Assembly (NCBI RefSeq): GCF_907163265.1
Contig: NZ_CAJQUM010000001.1
Span: 620,001-684,000, forward strand
DNA length: 64,000 bases
Direction: 5' to 3'
DNA from: Georgfuchsia toluolica
GTDB taxonomy: Bacteria > Pseudomonadota > Gammaproteobacteria > Burkholderiales > Rhodocyclaceae
The notes under the pieces were generated by a model, which saw nothing but the letters and a program-made list of their open reading frames with translations, was not told the origin of the DNA and made no database searches. Each line of letters begins with the position of its first letter. The first letter of the stretch is position 1. Shown one piece after another: positions 21,209 to 30,694 of the stretch. A program made the translations under genes and the position numbers.

Positions 21209-21495
21209 AGGACACTCCTCCTTTACTGAATTTAGTAGATGCTAATGTCTGATTGAACAATCATGTCCGAAATGGACTGTTATGTCAACATGGACTGGCG
21301 GCCGATGCTAAGCTCGCCTGGAGCCTCCGGAGGCAGATTACCTCCGGTTGCCTTTAGCTCCGGGAGAATTTGTCGGCCCAGAATCCGGTCTTTGAGTACA
21401 TAAAGAATGTGTATGAAAAGTAATGCGTCGAGTGCATCTGCCAGGCGGGCTAGAATGTAATAATCATATATACAGGATGCGTGACTGGCCTTTTC
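21209..21495. promoter_or_regulatory. intergenic region upstream of E1alpha
   Basis: 287 bp between the aldehyde dehydrogenase and E1alpha, both on the minus strand. It holds a perfect 12-bp palindrome GCCTCCGGAGGC at 21323-21334 flanked by further CTCCGG repeats, which could form an RNA structure or bind a regulator, and the E1alpha ribosome site. I see no clear T-run terminator and no recognisable TPP riboswitch. Confidence 0.35.
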
Positions 21496-22964
21496 TCACC
21501 ATGTTATCGCTATGTATTTTGATTCCAGATATTCGAGCAAGCCATCATGCGCCCCTTCGCGGCCAACCCCACTTTGCTTCCAGCCCCCAAACGGGGCTGC
21601 GGGATCAGAGACCACGCCACGGTTAATGCCAACCATGCCGCACTCTATTTTGTCTGCAACACGTAATGCCTTCGCAATATCCTTCGTGTGGATAAACGAC
21701 ACCAGTCCATATTCGGTGGAATTAGCCAAGGCAATGGCCTGTTCCTCTCCTTCGAATGTGGCAATAGGTGCAACCGGACCAAAAATTTCCTTGCGCAGAA
21801 TTTCCGCGTCTATGGCAACGTCGGCAAGCACTGTCGGTTCGTAAAAAAACCTCGCAGGTTCGGGGCTTTTCCCCCCGTGATGAGGGTAGCGCCGTCGCTC
21901 AAGGCATCCTTGACCAGGGCGGCAACTTTGTCGCGCGTCCCCGCATTTACCAAAGGACCCAATTGCACCCCTTCATCGAGGCCATGGCCCATTTTGACAT
22001 TTGCCATCGCGGCGGCAAATCGCGCCGTAAACTCCCTGGCAACAGGTTTCTCGACATAGAACCTGTTCGCAGCCATACACGATTCCCCACCATTTCGGAG
22101 CTTTGCAATCATGGCTGCGGCAACTGCATTATCCAAATCGGCATCGGCGAAGACAATGAAAGGCGCATTGCCGCCCAACTCCATCGAACATTTGACAACA
22201 TTTCCGGCGGCTTGTGCGAGAAGGACTCGTCCAATTTCAGTTGAGCCCGTAAACGAGAATTTCCTTACTCTGGAGTCCTTAAGCATGGTCCCAACAGCTA
22301 TTGATGACCGTTGCGTTGGAATAACATTAACCACACTGGGTGGTGCGCCTGCTTCTTCAAAAATTGAAGCCATTACCAATGCCGTCAGCGGCGTCTCCTT
22401 GGCGGGTTTCAGAATCGTTGTGCAGCCAGCGGCGAGCGCCGGGCCAATTTTCCTCGTAGCCATGGCGGCCGGAAAGTTCCACGGGGTGACAAATACGGAG
22501 ACTCCAATTGGCTGTCGCTGAACGATGATACGGTTGCCGCCATTCGGTGCCACGGAAATTTCACCAAGAACACGCACCGATTCTTCTGAAAACCACCGCA
22601 GAAATTCCGCAGCGTATAAGGTTTCACTTTCTGCTTCGGGCAACGCCTTCCCATTTTCCAGCGTGATCAAACGCGCGATTTCATCCTTTCGGGTGACCAT
22701 TATGTCGTAGGCACGACGTAGCACTTCGCTACGCTCGCGCGGAGACGTGGCTGCCCAGCGGGGAGATGCCGCATGCGCCGCGTCAACCGCTGCAATGGTG
22801 TCCTCTACCGTGGCATTTGCAACGCCGGCAATTTTTTCTTCAGTAGCCGGATCAATAACGTCAAAGCTTGAGTCATCCGAAGCCGTACGCCAGGCTCCGT
22901 GTCGTTCTGTTGATGAGGAGGCCAAGCGTTCGCTAGCATTGGCAACGGCAATTGGTTTGTCCAT
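21496..22964 (-). pseudogene. aldehyde dehydrogenase (succinate-semialdehyde type) with a one-base frameshift
   Basis: Two overlapping minus-strand frames together make one normal ALDH of about 489 residues. The first covers the start (MDKPIAVANA at 22964) through TLITGGKAPNLRG and includes the catalytic Glu (MELGGNAP) and Cys (GGESCMAANRFYV). The second resumes at YEPTVLADVAID and runs to the stop. The break is at a run of seven A (21843-21849, T on the coding strand); one more base restores FFYEPTVLAD. It could be a sequencing slip or a real mutation. The enzyme would oxidise succinate semialdehyde or a similar aldehyde with NAD(P). It heads the E1-E2-E3 operon. Confidence 0.85.
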
Positions 22965-23033
22965 TCTCCATTCATGCAGATGAGTATTTATGGACTTGAA
23001 CCCAGCCGCTTGCGAATGATTGCGCCTGACCAT

Positions 23034-23329
23034 TGCTTAAAAAAGACAAAACAACCAACATGTACTAAAATGTCAATACTACATCGCGGAAGCTATGCTG
23101 ACGTAGGGCAATGGCGACCTGTCGGGCGACAAAGGTTTCTGGCAAATAGGACGAAGCTGCCAGTCTTGCGGGTAGTGTCGGGCGGAAATTAACCACATGA
23201 AGTGGACGCGCGACGCTTCCCCTGGCCGAATTGCTTTTGGTGAAAGCTGCATGCATCATTATCATAGTGACCACATGTGTTCATTATGTACTATAATACA
23301 TAATATTGATTTGACAAGCAGAGGCCTGA
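23034..23329. promoter_or_regulatory. divergent control region between ALDH and TetR, with operators
   Basis: 296 bp. Immediately upstream of the TetR gene lies TATGTACTATAATACATA (23285-23302), an 18-bp inverted repeat (TATGTA/TACATA). On the ALDH side, ACATGTACTAAAATGT (about 23059-23074) shares the ATGTACTA-AA half and ends in ACAT/ATGT. These look like one operator type placed at both divergent promoters, so the TetR protein probably controls itself and the ALDH operon. Confidence 0.5.
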
Positions 23330-24013
23330 ATGGTGTTAAAAGCTAAAGCGAATAGACCTAAAGCATCGCCGCCCCTCATCAATCATCGAACCATTGTTGG
23401 GCGAAATAGGCGAAATAAAACGGAGGCCCGAATAATTGAAGCTGCGCTTCATGTGTTTGCGAAGAGGGGGCCTGATGCTCCTGTCATCGATGATTTCATC
23501 AAGGCGGCTGGAATTGCAAGAGGCACTTTCTATAATTATTTCAGCAATACCGACGAACTATTATTTGCCACGTCAACCTGGTTAACCGACGACTTGGCTC
23601 GGTCGATTGAAAACGAAGTCAAGCTCATCAAGGATCCTGTGGTTCGACACGGGGTTGGTATTCGATTATGGATGCGAAAGGCCACGCTGGATTCGGCATG
23701 GTGTGGCTTTGTGGCGACGGTATGGTTTCAGGGGGGCTTCGTTTCAAAAGCCCCGCTTCGGGATATACGGCTTGGCATCAAGGCGGGGGTAATGTCCTGT
23801 CCATCAGCAGAATGTGGATGGGACATGACATTGGGCACGATGCGCCAGGCCATGATCAGGCTTCTCAAGGAGCCCAAGCTGACCAAGAACGGTTACCCTG
23901 ATCAGATTATCGATATCATTCTGCAGGGTTTGGGTGTGTCCGCTCAGTTACGGGAACAGATCCTTGCGTACCAATTGCCGGAAATCCACATTTCGCCAAA
24001 GACTATTATTTGA
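23330..24013 (+). CDS. TetR-family transcriptional regulator
   Basis: 227 residues with a long basic N-terminus, then the TetR helix-turn-helix (about 30-78: ARIIEAALHVFAKRG, then DDFIKAAGIARGTFYNYFSNTDELL). The ligand domain is not recognisable to a substrate. It is divergent from the ALDH-E1-E2-E3 operon and has a palindrome just upstream, so I infer it represses that operon in the absence of a pathway intermediate. Codon use is AT-richer than in the housekeeping genes. Confidence 0.85.
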   Translation: MVLKAKANRPKASPPLINHRTIVGRNRRNKTEARIIEAALHVFAKRGPDAPVIDDFIKAAGIARGTFYNYFSNTDELLFATSTWLTDDLARSIENEVKLIKDPVVRHGVGIRLWMRKATLDSAWCGFVATVWFQGGFVSKAPLRDIRLGIKAGVMSCPSAECGWDMTLGTMRQAMIRLLKEPKLTKNGYPDQIIDIILQGLGVSAQLREQILAYQLPEIHISPKTII

Positions 24014-24071
24014 AATATTGATGGCACGGATTGACGAAACCGGACTGTGTTGATGATTATGTTGGATGAAT

Positions 24072-24674
24072 CTACGGTTTTTCGCCGGTCAAATAGGGCA
24101 GAAGTAAACGCGTGAGGTTTTTTTCTATTTTCCCTTCACGCAGCTCGTCCGGCCTGTCGTGAAGTGCCCCATGAACCACTGCCTTGATGGTCACGCTAAT
24201 AATGTACGCAGCAAGATCGGGATCTTCAACGGTTAGTATTGGCCGGTAGCTGTCAAGCAGACGCCGGATCAGTTCAGGCGTACTGGCCTTGATCATGGAG
24301 TCAGGAGTTTCAGTAGCGACAACCTGGTGCAATCGATCCGATGCAACATGGCTCTCCACAATGTTTTGTATCAAGTGGGCTATCGCTTCGGAAAGAGAAC
24401 ATTTTTCCGCTTCGCCGACAATGGCGGTTCCGTTTGACTTTATCTCGTCGATATGGCGCGCATGAAGAGCGGCTAGAAGCGACTGCTTGTTGGGGAAATA
24501 CTGATACAGCGATCCGATACTGACACCAGCGCGTTCAGCAACCCGGTTGGTCGTGAAAGCTTCGTAACCTTTCGTCGCCAGAATGTGAGCAGCAGCTTCA
24601 AGAATCACTTCTACCGTTACACGTGAACGTGACTGCGTCGGCATCTTGCGAGGGATAGCGGGCGGTTTGCTCAT
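24072..24674 (-). CDS. TetR-family transcriptional regulator
   Basis: 200 residues with the HTH at about 18-65 (VEVILEAAAHILATKGYEAFTTNRVAERAGVS, quoted here only in part: the core is NRVAERAGVSIGSLYQYF). The C-terminal domain is of the common AcrR-like form. It is divergent from the molybdopterin enzyme gene at 24778 across 103 bp that contain several TGCAT half-sites, so it likely controls that gene and itself. Confidence 0.87.
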   Translation of the reverse strand: MSKPPAIPRKMPTQSRSRVTVEVILEAAAHILATKGYEAFTTNRVAERAGVSIGSLYQYFPNKQSLLAALHARHIDEIKSNGTAIVGEAEKCSLSEAIAHLIQNIVESHVASDRLHQVVATETPDSMIKASTPELIRRLLDSYRPILTVEDPDLAAYIISVTIKAVVHGALHDRPDELREGKIEKNLTRLLLPYLTGEKP

Positions 24675-24777
24675 GGTCTGATTGTCGTCCAGGGACGCGA
24701 GTAGTGCAACTTTGCATCCTCCTCTAATCTAGTGCATGGACCCTAATCAAATGCATTGATGATGGAGGATATATCCC

Positions 24778-26930
24778 ATGAGCGTAGGCAATACCGTTGC
24801 TGACGGTACAAAAGTCGTAAAAAGCGTTTGCCGTGGCTGTCACGGTGGCTGCAGTGTGCTCTTGCATGTCAAGGATGGCGAACTGACCAAAGTAAAGGGC
24901 GATCCGGATGGCCCCCTTAACCGTGGCCGCTTATGCCCGATTGGGAGTAATGCCAAATATTTAGTCTACCACCCGGACAGATTGCTCTATCCCCAGCGGC
25001 GAGTCGGGCCGCGCGGTTCCGGAAAGTGGGAACGCATTACGTGGGATGAAGCGCTGGATGACATTGCAGAGAAATTCAATGCGATTCGTGCTGCTGACGG
25101 TCCCGAGGCCATAGCACTGGGCCAAGGTACGGGCCGCCACCATTATTTTCATGTGGTGCGCTTCGCCAATGCAATGGGAACGCCAAACTGGACGGAACCG
25201 GGTTTTGCCCAGTGTTTTCTTCCCAGAGTGACGAGCTCGTTTCACACCTTTGGAGATTTTCCAGTTTGCGACTTTGTCGGCGATGTGCCTCCACAGTGCA
25301 TCATGTACTGGGGTCACAACCCGGTTAATTCCGGCCCCGATGGAGAAACACGATTTAACGTCCGTGATTCTCTGTCGCACAAGCCGAAGGTGATCGTCGT
25401 CGACCCGCGCGAAACCGAACTGGCAAAACTCGCCGACATCTGGCTGAGGCTTCGCCCCGGGACGGATGACGCTCTGGCGCTGAGCATGCTTAATGCGATT
25501 ATCGGCGAAAAAATTTACGACGAATCTTTTGTAACGCAGTGGACCCATGGTTTCGATGCGCTGGCTGGCCACGTGAAACAATACACCCCTGAATGGGCCG
25601 AACCCATCACCTGGGTGCCGGTAGAAAAAATCCGTGTGGCCGCGCGCCTGTTCGCGCAGACGAAGCCCGCCATGCTCGAATGGGGCGTGGGGATCGAACA
25701 AACGCCGAAATGTTTCCAGACTGTTCGCGCACTGTCGATGTTGCCGGCGATCACCGGGAATATCGACGTTCCCGGAGGCTGGATGTTCGGAATGCATACG
25801 CTTGGCCCATTCCCCTTCCTTTTCGACCGGATTACTCCTGAAATAGAGTCCAAGCGGCTTGGCGGCGATCGCTTCAAGGTATTGTGCGGCGAGGGTGCCT
25901 TCGTGCGGACGGGGCATATTCCTTCCGTTATCAGGGCCATGAGTGAGGGCGATCCCTACCGGATCAAGGCTTTCATGGCGATCGGCAGCAATACCCTGAC
26001 GACATATGCCAGTTCCAGGCGCGTTTATGAGGCGCTGAAGAAACTCGACTTCATGGTGGCGATCGATCTGTTCATGACACCTACCGCCGAGCTTGCCGAC
26101 ATCGTTCTTCCAGCCGCATCGTGGCCAGAGGTGGATAGTCTGTGGGGTTATCCATTCATTGCGGAAACGATACCGATTCTTCAGCAACGGGCAGTCCGTG
26201 TCGGCGAATGCAGGGCCGACGAGGAGATTTTGGCGGAACTGGCCAAACGGATGAATCTGGATTGCGCTACCGAATCGCCCCTGGACATAATCAAGAACCT
26301 CGCCAATACGGGCGATCCGCGTGTCAGCTACGATGAACTCAAGGAGAAAGGTTTCATCAGCGTGCCGGTCAAATACCGCAAGTACGAAGAAAAGGGGTTT
26401 GCGACCCCGACAGGAAAGATAGAACTATATTCAACTGTAATGGAGAAATTGGGTTATCCCCCCTTCCTTTCTACGAGGAAGCGCCGGAAAGCCCATTCAG
26501 TGCCCCAGAGCTTGCCAAGGACTTCCCGCTGGTGCTGACTACCGGGGGGCGGATTCCAGTCTTTTTCAATTCGGAAGGCCGCCAACTGGCAAAACTGAGA
26601 AGGTTACATCCAGACCCGATAACGGAAATGCATCCGGAAACAGCAGCCAGGCTCGGTATCGCCGACGGCGACTGGATTTGGATTGAGACCTTGCGTGGCC
26701 GTATCCGGCAAAGGGCGAGATTTGTCGATGGAATGGATCCGCGGGTGATCAGTTCCCAGCATGCCTGGTGGTTTCCGGAAGAGAAAGATCCGGAACACGG
26801 CATATGGAAATCCAATGTCAATGTCTTGACGAATATTGAGGGACCCCATGATCCGGCGATGGGCACTTATCATCTAAGGGCGCTTCTCTGCCGCGTTTCA
26901 AAGGCCGAAGAACCGGTGTCACCATCCTGA
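24778..26930 (+). pseudogene. DMSO-reductase-family Mo/W enzyme (acetylene-hydratase/formate-dehydrogenase-like) with a one-base frameshift
   Basis: About 717 residues when two frames are joined. Residues Cys18, Cys21, Cys25 and Cys53 form the N-terminal [4Fe-4S] motif, and Cys146 (FAQCFLPRV) is at the position of the Cys metal ligand in acetylene hydratase and some formate dehydrogenases. Later blocks (VVDPRETELAKLADIWL, FMTPTAELADIVLPA, TPTGKIELYS) are family-typical. The frame breaks in a run of six C (26458-26463); a seventh C joins GYPP to LPFYEEAPESPF and the C-terminal cofactor-binding domain. Possible roles are hydration or dehydrogenation of a pathway intermediate; the reaction is unknown. 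Start follows GGAGGATATATCCC. Confidence 0.85.
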
Positions 26931-27932
26931 CTCGATGGCTGCATTGGCCTGTGATGAGCGGAAGCGTCCCCTGTATGCGCCTGGAGTAAATCCAATTCGT
27001 TCACGAAACAGGCGGGTGAAGGAACTGATATCACTATAGCCCACATACTGGGCGATTTGCTCGGTGCTCAGATCCCCGGCCTCAAGCAAGGCGCGGGCGG
27101 TATCGATGCGCAGGTGCTGCAAATAGGTCAGCGGCGATTGTTCCAGGATCGTGTTGAAGCGTCGTATCAGGGTGCGCTCACTGACGGCCATTTTTTTGGC
27201 CAGATCGGCGATGCGCACCTGCTGCGTCATATGATCCTGGAGCCACTTCTGAGCACGATGAATCAAGGGATCGTTATGCGTCTTGTCGGCAATCAGCGGC
27301 TGTAGTGGTGTTTGTGTCGTTTGTGTCAGGTCAATCAGCATGCTCCGGGCGCACTGCATCGCAATGGCTTTTCCCACAAACTGATTCAGCACGTGCACGG
27401 TTTGCATCAGAAAGGTGGCATGCGCACCGCCGCACACGAGCCGTTCAGCTTCGGTCACCATTGGGCGCATTTGCAGATCCACATCAGGAAAACGCTGGCG
27501 GAAATGGCCCTCTAACCACCAGGTGGTCGTCGCAATGCGCCGATCCAGCAAACCGGTATCGGCGAGCAAGAACGTACCGGTGCAATTGGCGCTGAGCCAT
27601 GCCCCGCGTTCCCACTGTTTGATTAGCCAGTCCCTCATGACAACCTGATTTTTGAGAAATTGCTCAAATTGCCGCCAGCCCCGGTAATGAACGCTGGGGA
27701 TGAATACCAGGTCGTAATTCTTGTTGGATGGTAAAGACCGCATTTCAAGTTCCAGTCCATTGCTGGCCTTTATCGGCTGCCCCGTCGCCGAAAGGAAATG
27801 CCACTCGAAGAAACCCGAATTTCCTGTTCCTTGCTTGCGCATATGGGCATTTGCCACCTGCAGCATGTCGGCAAATCCGCCAATCACGGAGGCATAAGAA
27901 TCATCAAAACCCAATATTGCGGCGGTAGGCAT
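26919..27932 (-). CDS. GlxA-type transcriptional regulator (DJ-1/PfpI domain plus AraC HTH)
   Basis: About 337 residues. The N-terminal half has a DJ-1/PfpI-like fold with the Cys elbow in WLSANCTGTFLLADTGLLD. The C-terminal part has two AraC helix-turn-helix units (VRIADLAKKMAVSERTLIRR and TEQIAQYVGYSDISSFTRLF). The start MPTAAILGF (27932) is preferred over one 14 codons upstream. It is divergent from the acyl-CoA dehydrogenase operon and probably controls it. Its end overlaps the convergent molybdopterin gene by 12 bp. Confidence 0.9.
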   Translation of the reverse strand: MPTAAILGFDDSYASVIGGFADMLQVANAHMRKQGTGNSGFFEWHFLSATGQPIKASNGLELEMRSLPSNKNYDLVFIPSVHYRGWRQFEQFLKNQVVMRDWLIKQWERGAWLSANCTGTFLLADTGLLDRRIATTTWWLEGHFRQRFPDVDLQMRPMVTEAERLVCGGAHATFLMQTVHVLNQFVGKAIAMQCARSMLIDLTQTTQTPLQPLIADKTHNDPLIHRAQKWLQDHMTQQVRIADLAKKMAVSERTLIRRFNTILEQSPLTYLQHLRIDTARALLEAGDLSTEQIAQYVGYSDISSFTRLFRERIGFTPGAYRGRFRSSQANAAIESGW

Positions 27933-28000
27933 GGCGGAATTGGTGCAGGTGAAATGGCGGTATTCGCACAACATATGTCAGTATAGCCCATTATCTTGAT

Positions 28001-28010
28001 ATGCATGCAT
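28001..28010. promoter_or_regulatory. ATGCATGCAT palindrome in a divergent promoter region
   Basis: A perfect 10-bp palindrome in the gap between the GlxA-like regulator and the acyl-CoA dehydrogenase gene. It may be part of an operator; AraC-type regulators usually use direct repeats, so the assignment is weak. Confidence 0.3.
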
Positions 28011-28055
28011 CCCTACAGTGGCAATCGTTCTGTCAATCAATTCTAGAGGCCACCA

Positions 28056-29303
28056 ATGACCAATCTTGCCGATGCTCCCGCTGTCACACGCCTTACACGT
28101 TATCAGGACAGCCTTTATCATGACCTGAACACCCCCGCCGAAATCCTGGCCATTCGCCAGGAAGTTCGTCGCTTTGCCGACGAGCATGTCGCGCCCGTCG
28201 CCTATGCCATTGGGCATAGTGAAGAATCTGTGGCCGCATTCCCGCGTGATTTATTCGCGAAGATGGCCAGGGCGGGTTTGTTCCGGATTCCCTTTGCCGC
28301 CGACGTCGGCGGGCGTGGCCTGAAGCACCCCGCAACAGCTACTGCGGTAATGATCGAAGAATTGGCGTATCACTCCAATTCGGTTGCCGCCATTGTGGAT
28401 GTTCATTGCATTCTGGCAGGCAACGCGCTGAAGCACGGCACGGATTCGATCAAGCGGCGCTACCTCACGCCATTGCTTGGCGGCGAGCTGATCGGCAGCT
28501 TTGCCACCACGGAACCGGATGCCAGCACCGATCTGAGTGTTGAAGCAATGCGAACGATCGCCACGCGCGCCAATGATGGATACATAGTTACCGGCCGCAA
28601 GCGCTATATCACCAATGCACCGGTGGCCGACTTCGTTGTCCTGCTCTGCGTCGAGGGTGAGCGCATGACCGAACTTGTGGTCGAACTTGATTGGCCGGGA
28701 GTGCGTGTCGGAGAACCTGACAAGAAGATGGGTAATCACGGCCAGCTAACTGCCGACATCTATTTCGACGACGTGAGGGTGCCCCTGGAAAATGTTATTG
28801 GGCAACCCGGCAAAGGCCTCAAGATCGCCCTGCAGACGCTGACCTACGGGCGTGTCGGCATTGCCGCCAGTGGCGTCGGCATGGCCCAGGCGCTGTTCGA
28901 TCACAGCGCCGAGCGCCTGAAGACGCGGCGCGCCTTTGGCAAGGCGATTGCCCAGTTCCAACACTGGCAATTCAGGATGGCCGAACGCGCCACCGAAATT
29001 GAAAACGCCCGCAACCTGTATCTGAAGGCGGCGCTGCGCATCGATGATGGCCATGCCTTCCCCGAACCCGAGGCTGCGATGGCCAAGTGGTACGGCACCA
29101 ATCTGGCGGGGGAGTTCGCCCGCGATGCCGTACAGATATTCGGCGGCTATGGCTTCATGCGCGAACTGGCGGCGGATGGCTCACACTATCGCGTCGAGGA
29201 AATCTACCGCGACTGCAAGATCGCGGAAATCTATGAAGGAACCAACGAAATCCAGAAGCTGGTGATTGCTCGCGAAATCTTCGGCAAGGAAATTACCGGT
29301 TAA
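28056..29303 (+). CDS. acyl-CoA dehydrogenase
   Basis: 415 residues, FAD-dependent. Core segments: MIEELAYHSNSVAAIVDVH, SFATTEPDASTDL (flavin contact), GRKRYITNAPVADF, LTYGRVGIAASGVGMAQ, and the C-terminal EIYEGTNEIQKLVIARE, where the Glu of YEGTNEIQ is the catalytic base. It removes alpha,beta hydrogens from an acyl-CoA and passes electrons to ETF. First gene of a three-gene operon with a flavoprotein reductase and a thioesterase. The acyl group cannot be deduced; the local context suggests a fragment from ring degradation. Confidence 0.92.
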   Translation: MTNLADAPAVTRLTRYQDSLYHDLNTPAEILAIRQEVRRFADEHVAPVAYAIGHSEESVAAFPRDLFAKMARAGLFRIPFAADVGGRGLKHPATATAVMIEELAYHSNSVAAIVDVHCILAGNALKHGTDSIKRRYLTPLLGGELIGSFATTEPDASTDLSVEAMRTIATRANDGYIVTGRKRYITNAPVADFVVLLCVEGERMTELVVELDWPGVRVGEPDKKMGNHGQLTADIYFDDVRVPLENVIGQPGKGLKIALQTLTYGRVGIAASGVGMAQALFDHSAERLKTRRAFGKAIAQFQHWQFRMAERATEIENARNLYLKAALRIDDGHAFPEPEAAMAKWYGTNLAGEFARDAVQIFGGYGFMRELAADGSHYRVEEIYRDCKIAEIYEGTNEIQKLVIAREIFGKEITG

Positions 29304-29341
29304 GTTGCCACCCCTAACGATCAGATCGGAAATTGTCCGCC

Positions 29342-30067
29342 ATGAATGTCCTCATTGTCCACGCCCACAACGAACCCCGGTCATTCAATGCCGCGATGAA
29401 GGATCTTGCTGTCAAGGAACTGGATATGTTGGGACACAGCGTCCAGGTCTCTGATCTATACGCGATGGACTGGAACCCCGTGGCGAGCGCTGCGGACTTC
29501 GGGGACAGAAGCAACCCGGACTATCTTGTCTATGCATTGGAACAACGCCACAACCATAATCAGAAGACGTTGGCGCCCGACATTCAGATGGAGTTGGACA
29601 AGCTGCTGTGGGCCGATCTGGTGATCTTCAATTTCCCGATCTACTGGTTTTCCATGCCCGCCATTCTCAAGGGCTGGATTGACCGGGTATTCGTATCCGG
29701 CGTGGTTTATGGCGGCAAGCGTTTCTACGATCGTGGCGGCCTGGCTGGCAAGAAGGCCATGCTGGCCATCACGATTGGCGGGCAGCCGCATATGCTCGTC
29801 AGGGGAGGCGTGCATGGAGCGCTGCAGGATATGCTGCGTCCGATCTTGCGCGGCACATTGGCCTATTCCGGCATGAATGTCTTGCCGCCGTTCGTGGCCT
29901 ATCATGTGCCTTATGTTACCGGGGAAGAGCGGAGCATGATTCTGGAGGAATATCGTCAGCGTTTGCAGGTACTGGATACCCTGCCGCCATTGCAATTCGT
30001 CTCGCTCGATCAATTTGATGAAAAACTGAATGCCATCGCAATGCCATCGTCTGGCACAAGGCCCTAA
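29342..30067 (+). CDS. NAD(P)H:quinone reductase-like flavoprotein (flavodoxin-2 fold)
   Basis: About 241 residues. MNVLIVHAHNEPRSFNAAM is the FMN/FAD phosphate loop of the NQO1/KefF/MdaB group, and FNFPIYWFSMPAILKGWIDR is its signature. It would carry out two-electron reduction of a quinone with NAD(P)H. Next to enzymes expected to make hydroxyquinones, protection against quinone redox cycling or a metabolic reduction step is plausible. ATG 29342 is preferred to the TTG upstream. It lies 38 bp after the acyl-CoA dehydrogenase. Confidence 0.88.
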   Translation: MNVLIVHAHNEPRSFNAAMKDLAVKELDMLGHSVQVSDLYAMDWNPVASAADFGDRSNPDYLVYALEQRHNHNQKTLAPDIQMELDKLLWADLVIFNFPIYWFSMPAILKGWIDRVFVSGVVYGGKRFYDRGGLAGKKAMLAITIGGQPHMLVRGGVHGALQDMLRPILRGTLAYSGMNVLPPFVAYHVPYVTGEERSMILEEYRQRLQVLDTLPPLQFVSLDQFDEKLNAIAMPSSGTRP

Positions 30068-30077
30068 AGGATATTCC

Positions 30078-30575
30078 ATGAATACGCATACCCCCTCACT
30101 GCAGGATTTGGCTGCTCCTGAAGGCATTTGCTTCGGCTGCGGAAGCGCACATCCCGGCGGCCTGCAGATCAAAAGTCACTGGGATTCCGACGGCATTCAT
30201 GTCGTTGCCAAACACACTCCCGCACCGGAGTTCACGGGATGGCCGGGCCTGGTGTACGGCGGCTTGATCGCAATGCTGGTCGATTGCCACTCCAACTGGA
30301 CTGCGATGGCCTATCACTATCGGGCTGAGGGTCGCGAACCCGGGAGTTTGCCCGCGCTGGAGTGCGTCACCGGGAATCTGAACATCACTTATCTGAAGCC
30401 TACCCCAATGGGCGTTGAACTAAGTCTGAAAGCCAGGGTTGAAGGCGAGGTGGGAAGAAAAACGCGCGTTAGTTGCGAGGTATGGGCTGGCGACCTTTTG
30501 ACAGCGATCGCGGATTGCGTTTTTGTTCTGGTTAACACGGATCAACTCAGTGCCACCGCACACCGTAACGCCTAG
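30078..30575 (+). CDS. PaaI-like hotdog-fold thioesterase
   Basis: 165 residues. CFGCGSAHPGGLQI near residue 20 and GWPGLVYGGLIAMLVDCH are typical of PaaI/YbgC-like hotdog thioesterases, with NITYLKPTPMGVELSLKARV in the second half. It would hydrolyse an acyl- or aryl-CoA, releasing stalled CoA esters. It starts 10 bp after the quinone reductase gene with AAAGGA before the ATG, so the two are co-translated in one operon. Confidence 0.87.
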   Translation: MNTHTPSLQDLAAPEGICFGCGSAHPGGLQIKSHWDSDGIHVVAKHTPAPEFTGWPGLVYGGLIAMLVDCHSNWTAMAYHYRAEGREPGSLPALECVTGNLNITYLKPTPMGVELSLKARVEGEVGRKTRVSCEVWAGDLLTAIADCVFVLVNTDQLSATAHRNA

Positions 30576-30610
30576 TGTCCTGTATCAGAAATACATTGAA
30601 TAAATTGCGG

Positions 30611-30694
30611 CGTCATTCCCACGAAGGCGGGAATCCAGGGTCTTGAAAAGTCGCTGGATTCCGGCTCGCCGCTGACGCGGCGTCCGGAATGACG
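30611..30694. repeat. inverted intergenic repeat of the ATTCCC-N8-GGGAAT type
   Basis: CGTCATTCC (30611) and GGAATGACG (to 30694) form the outer arms. Inside, ATTCCCacgaaggcGGGAAT has the same layout as the dRS3 element of Neisseria (ATTCCC-N8-GGGAAT), and GGAATCCAG / CTGGATTCC make another pair of arms. Such mobile-looking repeats are scattered between genes in many betaproteobacteria. One copy is seen here. Confidence 0.65.

Noticed and set aside
21209-21495. TPP riboswitch upstream of E1alpha
   Set aside because: No CUGAGA or ACCUGA-type thi-box segments are seen on the coding strand; the palindrome alone is not enough.
24072-24674. The TetR at 24072 as regulator of the E1-E2-E3 operon
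   Set aside because: It is divergent from the molybdopterin gene, and the other TetR (23330) with its palindromes is adjacent to the ALDH operon, so that one is the better candidate.
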